From positions 1-30,651 of the forward strand of contig JBBQAA010000062.1 in assembly GCA_038276395.1 (NCBI GenBank): a DNA stretch of 30,651 nt, written 5' to 3'. Source of the stretch: JBBQAA01 sp038276395. Its GTDB lineage: Bacteria > Actinomycetota > Thermoleophilia > Solirubrobacterales > Solirubrobacteraceae. The notes below the pieces were generated by a model. That model worked only from the letters and a program-made list of their open reading frames with translations, was not told the origin of the DNA and searched no databases. Made by a program: the position numbers and the translations under genes. The first letter of the stretch is position 1, and each line of letters opens with the position of its first letter. Shown here in pieces: positions 9,501 through 16,210 of the stretch.

Positions 9501-10860
9501 TCCACGCGCTGGGGATCCGCTTCCAGGTGAGCTGCTTCTCCACCGCCGTCCCCCGTACGAGCGAGAGGGCGGCGAGCGCGATCAGGGCGGCGAGCGCCGC
9601 CGGGCCGAGCACGGCCGCCGCCCGGCGCCCCCGGCTCGGGGGACGGCTGCGCAGGAGCGTCCACGCGTAGGTCGCGCCGAAGCCGAGCAGGCCCGCCTCG
9701 CCGATCGCCACGAGCGGCGCCGCCTTCTGGGTCGTGCGCATGAAGCGCAGCACGAGCACCTTCTCATAGAGCAGCTCCATCAGCCCGCGGATCGGCGTGC
9801 CGTTGGGGAATCCGGCGACCTCGATCGCCGCGCCCACGAGCAGGACGAGCAGCAGGAACGGCGCGTAGCGCCACCGGCGCGTGACGCCGAAGGCGGCCAC
9901 CCCGAGCGCGGGGAGAAGCAGCGACGCGGCCACCGTCAGCGGGTTGAACAGCAGCGTCCCGGACTCCGTGAAGTAGGGGTGGTTCACGCCGTGGAAGCCG
10001 ACCCCGATGTAGGACGTCCAGTAGGCCATCAGCCGCAGGACCTCGCCCGCGCCGTTGGCGGCCCAGATCGTGAAGGGCTTCTCGGTGAACTGGAGGAAGT
10101 CGATCCCGTAGCGGGAGCCGAGCAGGAGCGGGACGATCCACCAGAGCGAGGCGAGGGCGCCGAGGACGCCGACCTGGACGAGGAAGCGCAGCGAGTCCCG
10201 CAGGCGCACCGATCCGACGATCGGCTCGTAGAGGGCGAGGACGAGCGGGCCGACGAGCATCCAGCCGACGACGGCCGCGTTGATTCCCCCGGAGAGGGAG
10301 GTCAGGATGAGCGCGAAGGCCGCGGCCCACCACCAGCCCCGCGCGTCCCGCCAGCGCCGGGCGCCGCGCACGCCGTGGCGGACGACGATGAGCAGCCAGG
10401 GCAGCGCCGCGTAGCCGATGAGCGCGACGCTCGTGCGGCCCGTGAACACCACGGTATAGGGGTTGAGGACGTAGAACGCGGCCGCCACGACGTGCCCGAT
10501 CCCGCGCGGGCGCCCGGCCAGGAGGTCCATGAGCCGCAGCACGCCCCACGCCGAGAGCGCGTAGAGGACGCCGAGCCACAGGCGCTCGGAGACCCACGAG
10601 CCCACCCCGAGCTGCTGCAGGCCGGCGAAGAAGGACCCCATCGGCCACAGGTAGCCGCTGTACTGCACCGAATGGACGGCCCCGAGGTCGATCGAGGGGT
10701 TCCACAGCGAGGCCACGCGGGAGAGGAACGCCGTGGGGTCGACGTGCAGGTCGATCTTCGTGTCGCTCGAGGCGAGCCCGGGCCGCTGCCCGAAGGCGAG
10801 CACGAAGGAGAGGACGCCGAAGCACACGGCGATGATCGCGTCGCGGCTCGCTCTGCGCAT
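6550..10860 (-). CDS. AftD-like alpha-arabinofuranosyltransferase, giant GT-C with two discoidin-like modules
   Basis: A 1436-residue protein with the architecture of mycobacterial AftD (about 1400 residues, DUF3367). The N-terminus has a signal-anchor-like helix, then SSDTKIDLHVDP with Asp33, matching the conserved D-T-K-x-D-L catalytic loop. About a dozen helices fill residues 8-470, including FYVLNPYTVVFTGR. A large extracytoplasmic part follows, with two F5/8-type-C (carbohydrate-binding) look-alikes: about 743-860 (FDGDPSTVWAANRYLPP) and about 957-1067 (FDASAGTAWIGTWIP). Further helices (about 1250-1415) and a Pro/Ala-rich tail end the protein. In mycobacteria AftD adds alpha-1,3-arabinofuranose from decaprenyl-phosphoryl-arabinose to cell-wall arabinan; no other arabinan gene is seen here, so donor and target may differ. 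ATG at 10860 sits 10 bases after a TAGCCT box. The 3' end overlaps the C-methyltransferase start. Confidence 0.85.
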   Translation of the reverse strand: MRRASRDAIIAVCFGVLSFVLAFGQRPGLASSDTKIDLHVDPTAFLSRVASLWNPSIDLGAVHSVQYSGYLWPMGSFFAGLQQLGVGSWVSERLWLGVLYALSAWGVLRLMDLLAGRPRGIGHVVAAAFYVLNPYTVVFTGRTSVALIGYAALPWLLIVVRHGVRGARRWRDARGWWWAAAFALILTSLSGGINAAVVGWMLVGPLVLALYEPIVGSVRLRDSLRFLVQVGVLGALASLWWIVPLLLGSRYGIDFLQFTEKPFTIWAANGAGEVLRLMAYWTSYIGVGFHGVNHPYFTESGTLLFNPLTVAASLLLPALGVAAFGVTRRWRYAPFLLLVLLVGAAIEVAGFPNGTPIRGLMELLYEKVLVLRFMRTTQKAAPLVAIGEAGLLGFGATYAWTLLRSRPPSRGRRAAAVLGPAALAALIALAALSLVRGTAVEKQLTWKRIPSAWTQAGHDLDRTLAPNSRAVILPGQVFAHYRWGGTVDAILPRLTRRPVAVRYETPYSDPHAYDLLYTLDDLVQQDRLYPGELRPLLGLMGAGAVITGSDDDIGRSGAVDPETAASVLDRQGLGRPAKAYGPVRRFPAPAMELGPSGELPQVRRYDLPVTRGLVHVDTMGSPTVVDGGAAGVAGLAALGGLPRRAPLLYAGDLSGAELRRTAAAGADVVVTDSNRRQRFLPEFTGQNLGRVLAGDEPIDKNWAVVNPFENRGTDAQTVTALQGARYIRAPEQGGLLVFPEHAPVNAFDGDPSTVWAANRYLPPRDRWIEIGFERPRDVPYVDLERVEDRFGLVTQVNVGGVTARVGPGVTRVPVHLRHVSALRVTITHVVQPPGNLRGSGGFREIRIPGLHVRDTLRTPILASRALAGAGLRRSSLSYVFQRTTGDAPLERDRVTGSPLLELAANRTDPERALTRVFATPAARTYRARAWVQPAVDAPDDVLDRAAGWRGGARYTSSDRFHDRAAFRASSAFDASAGTAWIGTWIPRSAPPPWVQVALPRPLVVRSLTLVPSALLIRRPTRVRISFPGGRTPVLTPGPGGVVTLPRPVRTRALRLTVLAARFVPGLPARERMIRAVGVASLRVPGLPPARIPQSGPLRAPCGSAAFTVAGRRVLLRPRGTVAELNAGRPLRAVSCGPPVRIGRGIQLARAARGPFTIDLLDLRSPAPEAAPRPAGGGVVTAPGQLGNASLHGARVALRGPSWLVLGQSFSRGWRASCDGRSLGAPRPIDVFANGWRAPAGCRAVSFDFAPQRIATVSYAVAALACLLLATFLVAGYARAGRRRRRPARPRLLPDLQTPAMSLPRALGVALVGTLPLAFLFAARTGILIFPALTLILWKGVRPRTLSFVAAGLIGVAVPLLYLIEGPVNRGGYNFEYSLQTIWGHWTAVAALVLLAVVCGRALAGARETAPPAVAPPPAPVPPPAPAPEPPVGSRRS

Positions 10861-10870
10861 CGGCGGGCGC

Positions 10871-10876
10871 AGGCTA
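10871..10876 (-). promoter_or_regulatory. Putative -10 box TAGCCT for the AftD-like gene
   Basis: TAGCCT on the minus strand is 10 bases before the ATG at 10860. It shares a 57-base divergent region with the GT39 promoter at 10904. Confidence 0.45.
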
Positions 10877-10903
10877 CTTCGCTCAGAGCGGCGATCCTCC
10901 GGT

Positions 10904-10909
10904 TAGAGT
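10904..10909 (+). promoter_or_regulatory. Putative -10 box TAGAGT, leaderless start for GT39 copy A
   Basis: TAGAGT is 8 bases before the ATG at 10918. No Shine-Dalgarno lies between them. Confidence 0.5.
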
Positions 10910-10917
10910 CCGGCCGC

Positions 10918-12177
10918 ATGCCGGTCCTGCGAGCAGCGCGCGGTCGGCCGTTCTGGCCGGTCCTCCTCGCGATCGTCGCCGCCGGGGTGGCGGTCCGCGT
11001 GATCTACACGCTGGCCGTGGCCCCGTGGCCGCCCGTCGCCCTGGACGACCAGTTCTACTTCTCCGGCCTGCCCCGGCTCCTGGCCGACGGCCACGGGTTC
11101 ATCAATCCGTTCCAGGAGATCCTCAAGGGGGTCACGGTGCCGACGGCCGAGCACCCTCCGCTCTACTCGGTCGTCCTCGCCGGCTTCGCCAAGGTCGGGC
11201 TGGGCTCCTCGGACGCCCAGCGGCTCTCCGGCTCGCTGTTCGGCGCCGGCACGCTCGTCGCCGTCGGCCTCATCGCCCGCCGCCTGGCCGGGGAGCGCGC
11301 GGCCCTGATCGCCGTCGCGCTCGGCGCCGTCTACCCGGTCCTGATCGCCGCCGACGGGGCGCTCATGAGCGAGTCGCTCTTCGGCCTGCTCGTGGCGTTC
11401 TCCCTCCTCGCCGCGCTGCGGCTCCGGGAGGCGCCGTCCCTGCGCCGCGGGCTCGTGCTCGGCGCCCTGGCCGGCCTCGCGGCCCTGACGCGGGGCGAGG
11501 CGCTCTTCCTGCTTCCTCTCGTGCTGCTGCCCGCCCTGCGCCGCCCGGGCGGCGCCCGGGCCGCCCTCGCCGCGCTCGCCGCCTGCCTCGTCGTGCTGAC
11601 GCCCTGGACCGTGCGCTGCTGGATCGTCTTTGACCAGCCGGTGATCATCGCGACCAACTCGGGCACGGCCACGGGGGGCGCGAACTGCCGGGCGACGTTC
11701 TACGGCGCGCACATCGGCGGTTGGTGGCCCCCGTGCCTCGTCAACCACCCCGGGAACGAGGCGCAGAACCACCGGGAGCAGTTCGCCGACGGCGTGCGCT
11801 ACGCCCGCCATCACGCCGGGCGCCTGCCGGTCGTCCTCGCGGCGCGGCTCGGGCGGGTCTTCAGCCTCTACGACCCGTTCCAGACCCCGGAGGGCCGCTC
11901 CAAGCGCCTGCAGGAGCTGAGCGTCCCGGTCTTCCTGCTGCTCGCGCTGCTCGGGGCCGCCGGCGCGCTCGAGCTCCGCCGCCGGGGCCGGGGCGCCTGG
12001 ATCCTCGTCACGCCCTTCCTCGTCGTGGCGCTGACCGCCCTGCTGACCTACGGGAACGCCCGCTTCCGCGAGCCCGCCGACGTGGCCGTCGTCGTCCTCG
12101 CCGGGGTGGCCCTCGACGCGCTCTGGGAGCGTCGCTCCCGGGCCCGGCGGGTGGGTGCGCCGGCGAGCGCGTCATGA
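10918..12177 (+). CDS. GT39-family membrane glycosyltransferase, copy A
   Basis: A 419-residue GT-C protein of the PMT/ArnT-like superfamily (PMT_2). Helix 1 is followed by the outer loop APWPPVALDDQFYFSG with Asp43/Asp44 as probable catalytic acids, then TAEHPPLYSVVLAG, the conserved -HPPLY- segment. AVYPVLIAADGALMSESLFGLL is the helix 4 signature. An outer loop has GANC-x5-G-x2-IG-x-W-x3-C with Cys257 and Cys273, probably a disulfide. It ends with TYGNARFREPADVAVVVLAG, the C-terminal helix seen in all relatives here. It should transfer a sugar from a polyprenyl-phosphate donor outside the membrane. Its stop overlaps the start of copy B (ATGA), so the two are co-translated and may act as a pair. 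Acceptor could be glycan, lipid or protein. Confidence 0.87.
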   Translation: MPVLRAARGRPFWPVLLAIVAAGVAVRVIYTLAVAPWPPVALDDQFYFSGLPRLLADGHGFINPFQEILKGVTVPTAEHPPLYSVVLAGFAKVGLGSSDAQRLSGSLFGAGTLVAVGLIARRLAGERAALIAVALGAVYPVLIAADGALMSESLFGLLVAFSLLAALRLREAPSLRRGLVLGALAGLAALTRGEALFLLPLVLLPALRRPGGARAALAALAACLVVLTPWTVRCWIVFDQPVIIATNSGTATGGANCRATFYGAHIGGWWPPCLVNHPGNEAQNHREQFADGVRYARHHAGRLPVVLAARLGRVFSLYDPFQTPEGRSKRLQELSVPVFLLLALLGAAGALELRRRGRGAWILVTPFLVVALTALLTYGNARFREPADVAVVVLAGVALDALWERRSRARRVGAPASAS

Positions 12178-13433
12178 GCGCCGTGCGCGGGCGCTCGTTC
12201 CGCTTCTGGCTCGTCGCGATCGTCGCGCTGGCCGCCGTGCTCCGGATCCTTCAGACGCTGTTCATCGCCCCCTGGCCGCCGGGGATCTTCAACGACGAGG
12301 CCTACTACCTCACCCTGGGGAAGGTCATCGCCCACGGGCACGGCTTCGTCCGTCTCGACGAGTTCTTCGGCGCCCATCGCTCCGTCCCGACGGCCGAGCG
12401 CGCGCCGCTCTACCCGCTGGCCCTCGCCGGCCTGGCGAAGCTCGGCCTCGGGGCGGAGGAGTGGCAGCGGCTGCTCTCGACGGCGGCGGGCACGGGCACC
12501 GTCGCCCTCATCGGCCTCATCGGGCGCCGGGTCGCCGGCCCGCGGGCCGGCCTCATCGCGGCCGGGCTCGCCGCCGTCTACCCCATGCTCATCGCCGCCG
12601 ACGGCGCGCTCATGACCGAGTCGCTCTACGGCGTCCTCGCCGGCGGTGCGCTGCTCGCCGCGCTCCGCTTCGGGCAGGAGCAGAGCGCGCGCCGCGCGCT
12701 GGTGCTGGGCGTGCTCATCGGCCTCGCCGCGCTCGTGCGCAGCGATGCCCTCCTGCTCCTGCCGCTGCTCCTCCTCCCGCTCCTGCGACGACCCCGGGGC
12801 GGGCGGACCGCCCTGCTCACGGTCCTGGCCACGATCGTCGTCCTCACCCCCTGGACCGTGCGCAACGTGCACGTCTTCCACCGCCCGGTCCTGGTCGCCA
12901 CCGAGGGCGGCGAGACGCTGCGCGGCGCCAACTGCGACAAGGCCTACCACGGCGCGAACATCGGCTCGTGGCAGTCGACCTGCATCTCGTTCTCCGGTCG
13001 CGGCAACGAGGCCGAGAAGCTCGACCGGCTCGGCCGGGAAGGCGTCACCTACGCCGCCCGTCACGCCACGCGGGTCCCGCTCGTGCTCGCCGCGCGCCTC
13101 GCGCGCACGGCGGGCGTCTGGCCGCTCTCCCAGGTGCCGGAGGGTCGCCGCGCCTGGGTCGTGCATGTCGGCCTCGCCGCCTCCTTCCTGATGCTGCCGT
13201 TTGCCGTGCTCGGGCTGATCGCGCTGCGCCGGCGCGGAGCCCGGACGTGGATCGTGCTCGTGCCCGTCGTGGTCGTCACCGTCTCCACCGTGCTGTCCTA
13301 CGGATCGCTGCGCTTCCGGCACTTCGCGGAGATCTCGCTACTCGTGCTCGCGGGCGCCGGGATCGACGCGCTCACGGACTCCCGGCGCGCCTCCGGCGCC
13401 GCCCCGGCGGCTCCGGTCGCGGCGCGCGAATAG
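12174..13433 (+). CDS. GT39-family membrane glycosyltransferase, copy B
   Basis: A tandem paralogue of the gene at 10918, also exactly 419 residues and collinear throughout. The first outer loop is APWPPGIFNDEAYYLT (Asp41/Glu42 as likely catalytic acids), followed by TAERAPLYPLALAG, AVYPMLIAADGALMTESLYG and the terminal SYGSLRFRHFAEISLLVLAG. The outer-loop Cys pair is kept with identical 16-residue spacing (Cys254, Cys270). The catalytic-loop residues differ from copy A (DE against DD), and HPP is RAP here, so donor or acceptor specificity may have diverged after duplication. It starts at an ATG overlapping the stop of copy A by four bases. Its own TAG stop forms the first half of the TAGGCT box of the next gene. 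Confidence 0.87.
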   Translation: MSAVRGRSFRFWLVAIVALAAVLRILQTLFIAPWPPGIFNDEAYYLTLGKVIAHGHGFVRLDEFFGAHRSVPTAERAPLYPLALAGLAKLGLGAEEWQRLLSTAAGTGTVALIGLIGRRVAGPRAGLIAAGLAAVYPMLIAADGALMTESLYGVLAGGALLAALRFGQEQSARRALVLGVLIGLAALVRSDALLLLPLLLLPLLRRPRGGRTALLTVLATIVVLTPWTVRNVHVFHRPVLVATEGGETLRGANCDKAYHGANIGSWQSTCISFSGRGNEAEKLDRLGREGVTYAARHATRVPLVLAARLARTAGVWPLSQVPEGRRAWVVHVGLAASFLMLPFAVLGLIALRRRGARTWIVLVPVVVVTVSTVLSYGSLRFRHFAEISLLVLAGAGIDALTDSRRASGAAPAAPVAARE

Positions 13434-13436
13434 GCT
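13431..13436 (+). promoter_or_regulatory. Putative -10 box TAGGCT built on the GT39 stop codon
   Basis: TAGGCT begins with the TAG stop of GT39 copy B and ends 6 bases before the ATG at 13443, ideal for a leaderless transcript of the ligase-like gene. Confidence 0.45.
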
Positions 13437-13442
13437 CGCGCC

Positions 13443-14945
13443 ATGCGACGTGCGCTCATCGCGCCCGCGGCGCTCGCGCTGCTCGCCGGCCCGGCGATCC
13501 TGGCGTTCTTCGCGGGCGGGTACTTCACCGAGCCCCGGCTGTGGGCGGCGCTCGGTGTCTGGCTCGGCGTCCTCGGGCTCGCGCTCGCCGGACCCGCTCC
13601 CCTGCCCCGCTCGCGAGCCGGGCGGGCGGCGCTCGCCGGTCTCGTGCTCATCTGCGCGCTGACGGGGCTCTCGATCACCTGGGCGCCCCTGGCGGATCCG
13701 GCGACGCAGAGCCTCGAGCGGCTCCTGCTCTACGTCGGCGCGTTCCTCGTCGCGTTCGGGTTGCTCCGGGAGCGGCGTGTCTGGCGCCTCGCCGAACCGG
13801 CCCTCGCCCTCGGCGCCGTGGTCGCCGTCGGCTACGGCGTGGCGGGGCGCCTGTTCCCCCGCACGATCTCAGAGCAGCCGTCGCTCGGCGCGGGCGACCG
13901 GCTCGACCAGCCGCTGACCTACTGGAACGCGGAGGGCGCGCTCGCAGCGATCGGGCTCGTCCTGTGCGCGCGGCTGGCCGGAGACCCGGAGCGGCCGACG
14001 GCGCAGCGGGCCCTGGCCGCTGGGGCGTGCGCGCCGCTCGGCCTCGGCCTGTACCTGACCTACTCCCGTGGCGCCATCGTCGCCGCCATCGTCGGCCTCG
14101 CCGTCCTGCTCGCCGCCGCGCCCACCCGCGCGCAGCTGCGGGCGCTCGGCACGGCGGCCGGCGCCGCCCTGCTCGCCGCCCTCGCGGGCGGACTCTTCGC
14201 GAGCGTCGCCCGGCTCGAGGGCACGCTCATCGCGCGTCAGCATGACGGGACGATCGTGCTCGGGGCGCTGCTCCTCCTCGCCGCCGTGGCCGCCGGGCTC
14301 ACCTTGAGCGCGGCACGGCGCGAGCGCGCCGGCGCGGCCCTCCCCCTTCCCCTCCGGCTCGCACGCGCGCTGCCCGTCTTCGCGACCGCGCTCATCGTCC
14401 TCGCCTTGGCCGGCCTCGTCGCCGGCGCCCTCGGCGAGCGCAGCAGCCGCACGACCCTGATCGAACGCAACGGCGGGCAGCGGCTCGTGGCCTTCTCCTC
14501 GCGCCGCTACGACTACTGGAGGGTCGGCCTGAGCGCGCTTGGCCGCCACCCGCTCAACGGCACGGGCGCCGGCGGGTTTCGCGCGGCCTGGCTCGCCCAC
14601 CGCCCGGTGCCGGAGGGGGTCCAGGAGATCCACTCGATCGAGCTCGAGCTGCTCGTCGAGCTCGGACCGCTGGGCGCGGCCGCGTTCCTCCTCTTCATCG
14701 GCGGGAGCGCGGCGGCGGCGAGAGGGGCGGCGCGGCGGACGCCGGAGGCGAGCGCCGGGGCGATCGCCGCCTGCGCCGTGTGGCTGCTGCACGCGGCGAT
14801 CGACTGGGACTGGCAGATGCCCGCCGTCACCCTGCCCGCGCTGATCCTCGCGGCCGGGCTCGTCGCGCGCTCCGAGTGGGCGCCGGAGGCCCCTCCCCCG
14901 TCGTTCGCGAGCTCACCTGAGCGCCTCGTAGCCGAACGGATCTAG
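13443..14945 (+). CDS. O-antigen ligase / Wzy-like polymerase family membrane protein
   Basis: A 500-residue protein with about 12 hydrophobic helices and the marks of the Wzy_C (O-antigen ligase) family: LTYSRGAIVAA (Tyr207-Ser208-Arg209-Gly210), a large outer loop with SSRRYDYWRVGL (Arg355 near Tyr358-Trp359), HPLNGTGAGGFRAAW, and EIHSIELELLVELGPLG with His397. The loop Arg and His residues are those that contact the polyprenyl diphosphate in characterised WaaL/Wzy proteins. It should polymerise flipped repeat units or transfer the chain to an anchor outside the membrane; the sequence does not separate the two. It follows the GT39 pair by 9 bases, and its 3' end overlaps the convergent small gene by 33 bases. 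The Ala/Pro-rich tail after residue 480 is not conserved-looking. Confidence 0.85.
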   Translation: MRRALIAPAALALLAGPAILAFFAGGYFTEPRLWAALGVWLGVLGLALAGPAPLPRSRAGRAALAGLVLICALTGLSITWAPLADPATQSLERLLLYVGAFLVAFGLLRERRVWRLAEPALALGAVVAVGYGVAGRLFPRTISEQPSLGAGDRLDQPLTYWNAEGALAAIGLVLCARLAGDPERPTAQRALAAGACAPLGLGLYLTYSRGAIVAAIVGLAVLLAAAPTRAQLRALGTAAGAALLAALAGGLFASVARLEGTLIARQHDGTIVLGALLLLAAVAAGLTLSAARRERAGAALPLPLRLARALPVFATALIVLALAGLVAGALGERSSRTTLIERNGGQRLVAFSSRRYDYWRVGLSALGRHPLNGTGAGGFRAAWLAHRPVPEGVQEIHSIELELLVELGPLGAAAFLLFIGGSAAAARGAARRTPEASAGAIAACAVWLLHAAIDWDWQMPAVTLPALILAAGLVARSEWAPEAPPPSFASSPERLVAERI

Positions 14946-15317
14946 GCGCCTGATCGCCTGGTGGGCGACGCGGGCGGCGCGCGGATCCCGGTCCCGCGCG
15001 GTCTGGAAGATCACCTTCCAAGCGGCGACGTTGGCGGGCTCGCCGCGCAGGTAGCGCCGCGCGGCGGCGAGCGCCCGCCGCGGGCGCCCGTCGCCCTGGA
15101 GGTACTGTGCGGCGATCAAATCCCACCGGCGATCGGGGTTCAGGAACTGGGCGTCGTGCAGGCGCCGCACGTTGCGCTCGAACTCCGCCACGCGGCCTCG
15201 ATCGGTGGAGAAGATGCGATTGGAGGCGTTCAGCCCCACGCGGTAGTCGCGGATGAGGACGGCGATCCACGCCGAGGCGAGGACGGCGACCACGATGAGG
15301 ACCACCCGCGCGCGCAT
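14913..15317 (-). CDS. Small membrane-anchored TPR-like protein beside the ligase gene
   Basis: A 134-residue protein (136 if the GTG at 15321-15323 is used). One N-terminal helix (ARVVLIVVAVLASAWIAVLI) anchors it, leaving about 110 residues outside. That part has helix pairs with TPR-like spacing: RVAEFERNVRRLHDAQFLNPD, then LIAAQYLQGDGRPRRALAAAR and ANVAAWKVIFQTARDRDPRAA. I do not recognise a named family. Such tails occur fused to some O-antigen-ligase proteins, so a ligase partner is a plausible role. Its coding character is good on the minus strand, and the ligase protein's last 11 codons overlap it in the opposite sense. No clear TANNNT box lies just upstream. Confidence 0.65.
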   Translation of the reverse strand: MRARVVLIVVAVLASAWIAVLIRDYRVGLNASNRIFSTDRGRVAEFERNVRRLHDAQFLNPDRRWDLIAAQYLQGDGRPRRALAAARRYLRGEPANVAAWKVIFQTARDRDPRAARVAHQAIRRLDPFGYEALR

Positions 15318-15372
15318 CGGCACATGATTCCACGCCCACCCGGATGGTCGGCCGTTCGGGGCGGGGAGGCTC

Positions 15373-15378
15373 TAACCT
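15373..15378 (+). promoter_or_regulatory. Putative -10 box TAACCT for the GtrB-like GT2
   Basis: TAACCT lies 11 bases before the GTG at 15390; transcription would start about 4 bases before the codon. It supports this GTG over the longer in-frame reading from an ATG at 15325. Confidence 0.45.
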
Positions 15379-15389
15379 CCGGGCGCTCC

Positions 15390-16139
15390 GTGCCGCCCGC
15401 CTCGCTCGTATCCGTCATCGTCCCCGCCTTCGACGAGGCGGCGACGATCGAGGAGATCCTCCGGCGGGTCAGCGCGGAGGCTCTCGAGGCGGAGATCCTC
15501 GTCGTCGACGACGGCTCGACCGACGAGACGCCTGCGATCGTCGCGCGCCTGGCCGGGGAGCTCCCGGAGATCCGGCTGATCCGCCAGCCCGAGAACCGCG
15601 GCAAGGGGGCCGCGGTCCGCCGCGGGATCGGCGAGTCCCGGGGCGCGGTCGTCGTCATCCAGGACGCCGACCTCGAGTACGACCCCGCCGACCTCCCGAA
15701 GCTCGTGCGCTTGGTGGCCGACGATGTCGCCGACGTCGTCTACGGCAGCCGCCTGCGCGGCGGCCAGCCCCAGCGCGCCCACCTGTTCTGGCATCTCATG
15801 GGCAACCGCTTCCTCTCCCTGCTCACCGGGATCCTGTTCAACACGACGCTCAGCGACATGGAGGTGGGCTACAAGGCCTTCAAGGGGGATCTCATCCGCT
15901 CGGTCCCCCTGATCTCGGACGACTTCCGCTTCGAGCCCGAGGTGACGGCGCGGGTGCTGCGCCGGCGCGTGCGCCTCTACGAGGTCCCCATCTCCTACTA
16001 CGGCAGGACCTTCGAGGAGGGCAAGAAGATCACCTGGCGGGACGGCCTGAAGGCCCTCGTGGCGCTCCTGCGCTTCCGCTTCGACACCCGCGACCCCGAG
16101 GCGCAGATCGGCCCGGGAGCGCGCACGTCCTCGCGCTGA
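15390..16139 (+). CDS. GT2 polyprenyl-phosphate hexose synthase-like (ALG5/GtrB group)
   Basis: A 249-residue GT-A enzyme. Motifs: VIVPAFDEAATIEEIL, ILVVDDGSTDETP, PENRGKGAAVRRGI, VIQDADLEYDP (metal-binding D-x-D), then GNRFLSLLTGILFNTTLSDM and EVGYKAFKGD, FRFEPEVTARVLRR, and YEVPISYYGRTFEEGKK. The combination LFNTTLSDMEVGYK with the GR-x-x-EGKKI-W tail matches the group of polyprenyl-phosphate glucose/hexose synthases rather than the Dol-P-Man group seen elsewhere in the window. The C-terminal double membrane helix of GtrB is absent, so it is a soluble or peripheral form. It should load a hexose on polyprenyl phosphate in the cytoplasm for outside use by the GT-C proteins. gmd follows 71 bases downstream with its own promoter box. 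Confidence 0.87.
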   Translation: MPPASLVSVIVPAFDEAATIEEILRRVSAEALEAEILVVDDGSTDETPAIVARLAGELPEIRLIRQPENRGKGAAVRRGIGESRGAVVVIQDADLEYDPADLPKLVRLVADDVADVVYGSRLRGGQPQRAHLFWHLMGNRFLSLLTGILFNTTLSDMEVGYKAFKGDLIRSVPLISDDFRFEPEVTARVLRRRVRLYEVPISYYGRTFEEGKKITWRDGLKALVALLRFRFDTRDPEAQIGPGARTSSR

Positions 16140-16141
16140 GC

Positions 16142-16159
16142 CCGGCCTTCCGTGGCCGG
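16142..16159 (+). terminator. Short GC hairpin after the GtrB-like gene
   Basis: CCGGCC (16142-16147) and GGCCGG (16154-16159) form a perfect 6-bp stem around a 6-base loop, two bases after the TGA at 16137-16139. No U-run follows, so it may be a weak terminator or an mRNA end-stabiliser. In such GC-rich DNA a chance stem is possible. Confidence 0.25.
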
Positions 16160-16198
16160 TCGCCGGGCCGCGCCACCGGGTCTCCGTCCCCGCTCCTC

Positions 16199-16204
16199 TA
16201 GGGT
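16199..16204 (+). promoter_or_regulatory. Putative -10 box TAGGGT, leaderless start for gmd
   Basis: TAGGGT ends 6 bases before the ATG at 16211; no Shine-Dalgarno is present. Confidence 0.5.
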
Positions 16205-16210
16205 GTCGCG

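Noticed and set aside
6709..12177. A very long plus-strand open reading (1822 codons) ending in the GT39 copy A frame
   Set aside because: Most of it lies antisense to the AftD-like gene, with Arg/Gly/Ala/Glu-rich content and no domain pattern. Only the part from the ATG at 10918 is a membrane protein, so the rest is a GC-rich shadow.
14961..15389. N-terminal extension of the GtrB-like GT2 by over 140 codons
   Set aside because: The extension runs antisense to the small TPR-like gene and has no conserved pattern. The GTG at 15390, just after TAACCT, fits the family's normal start.
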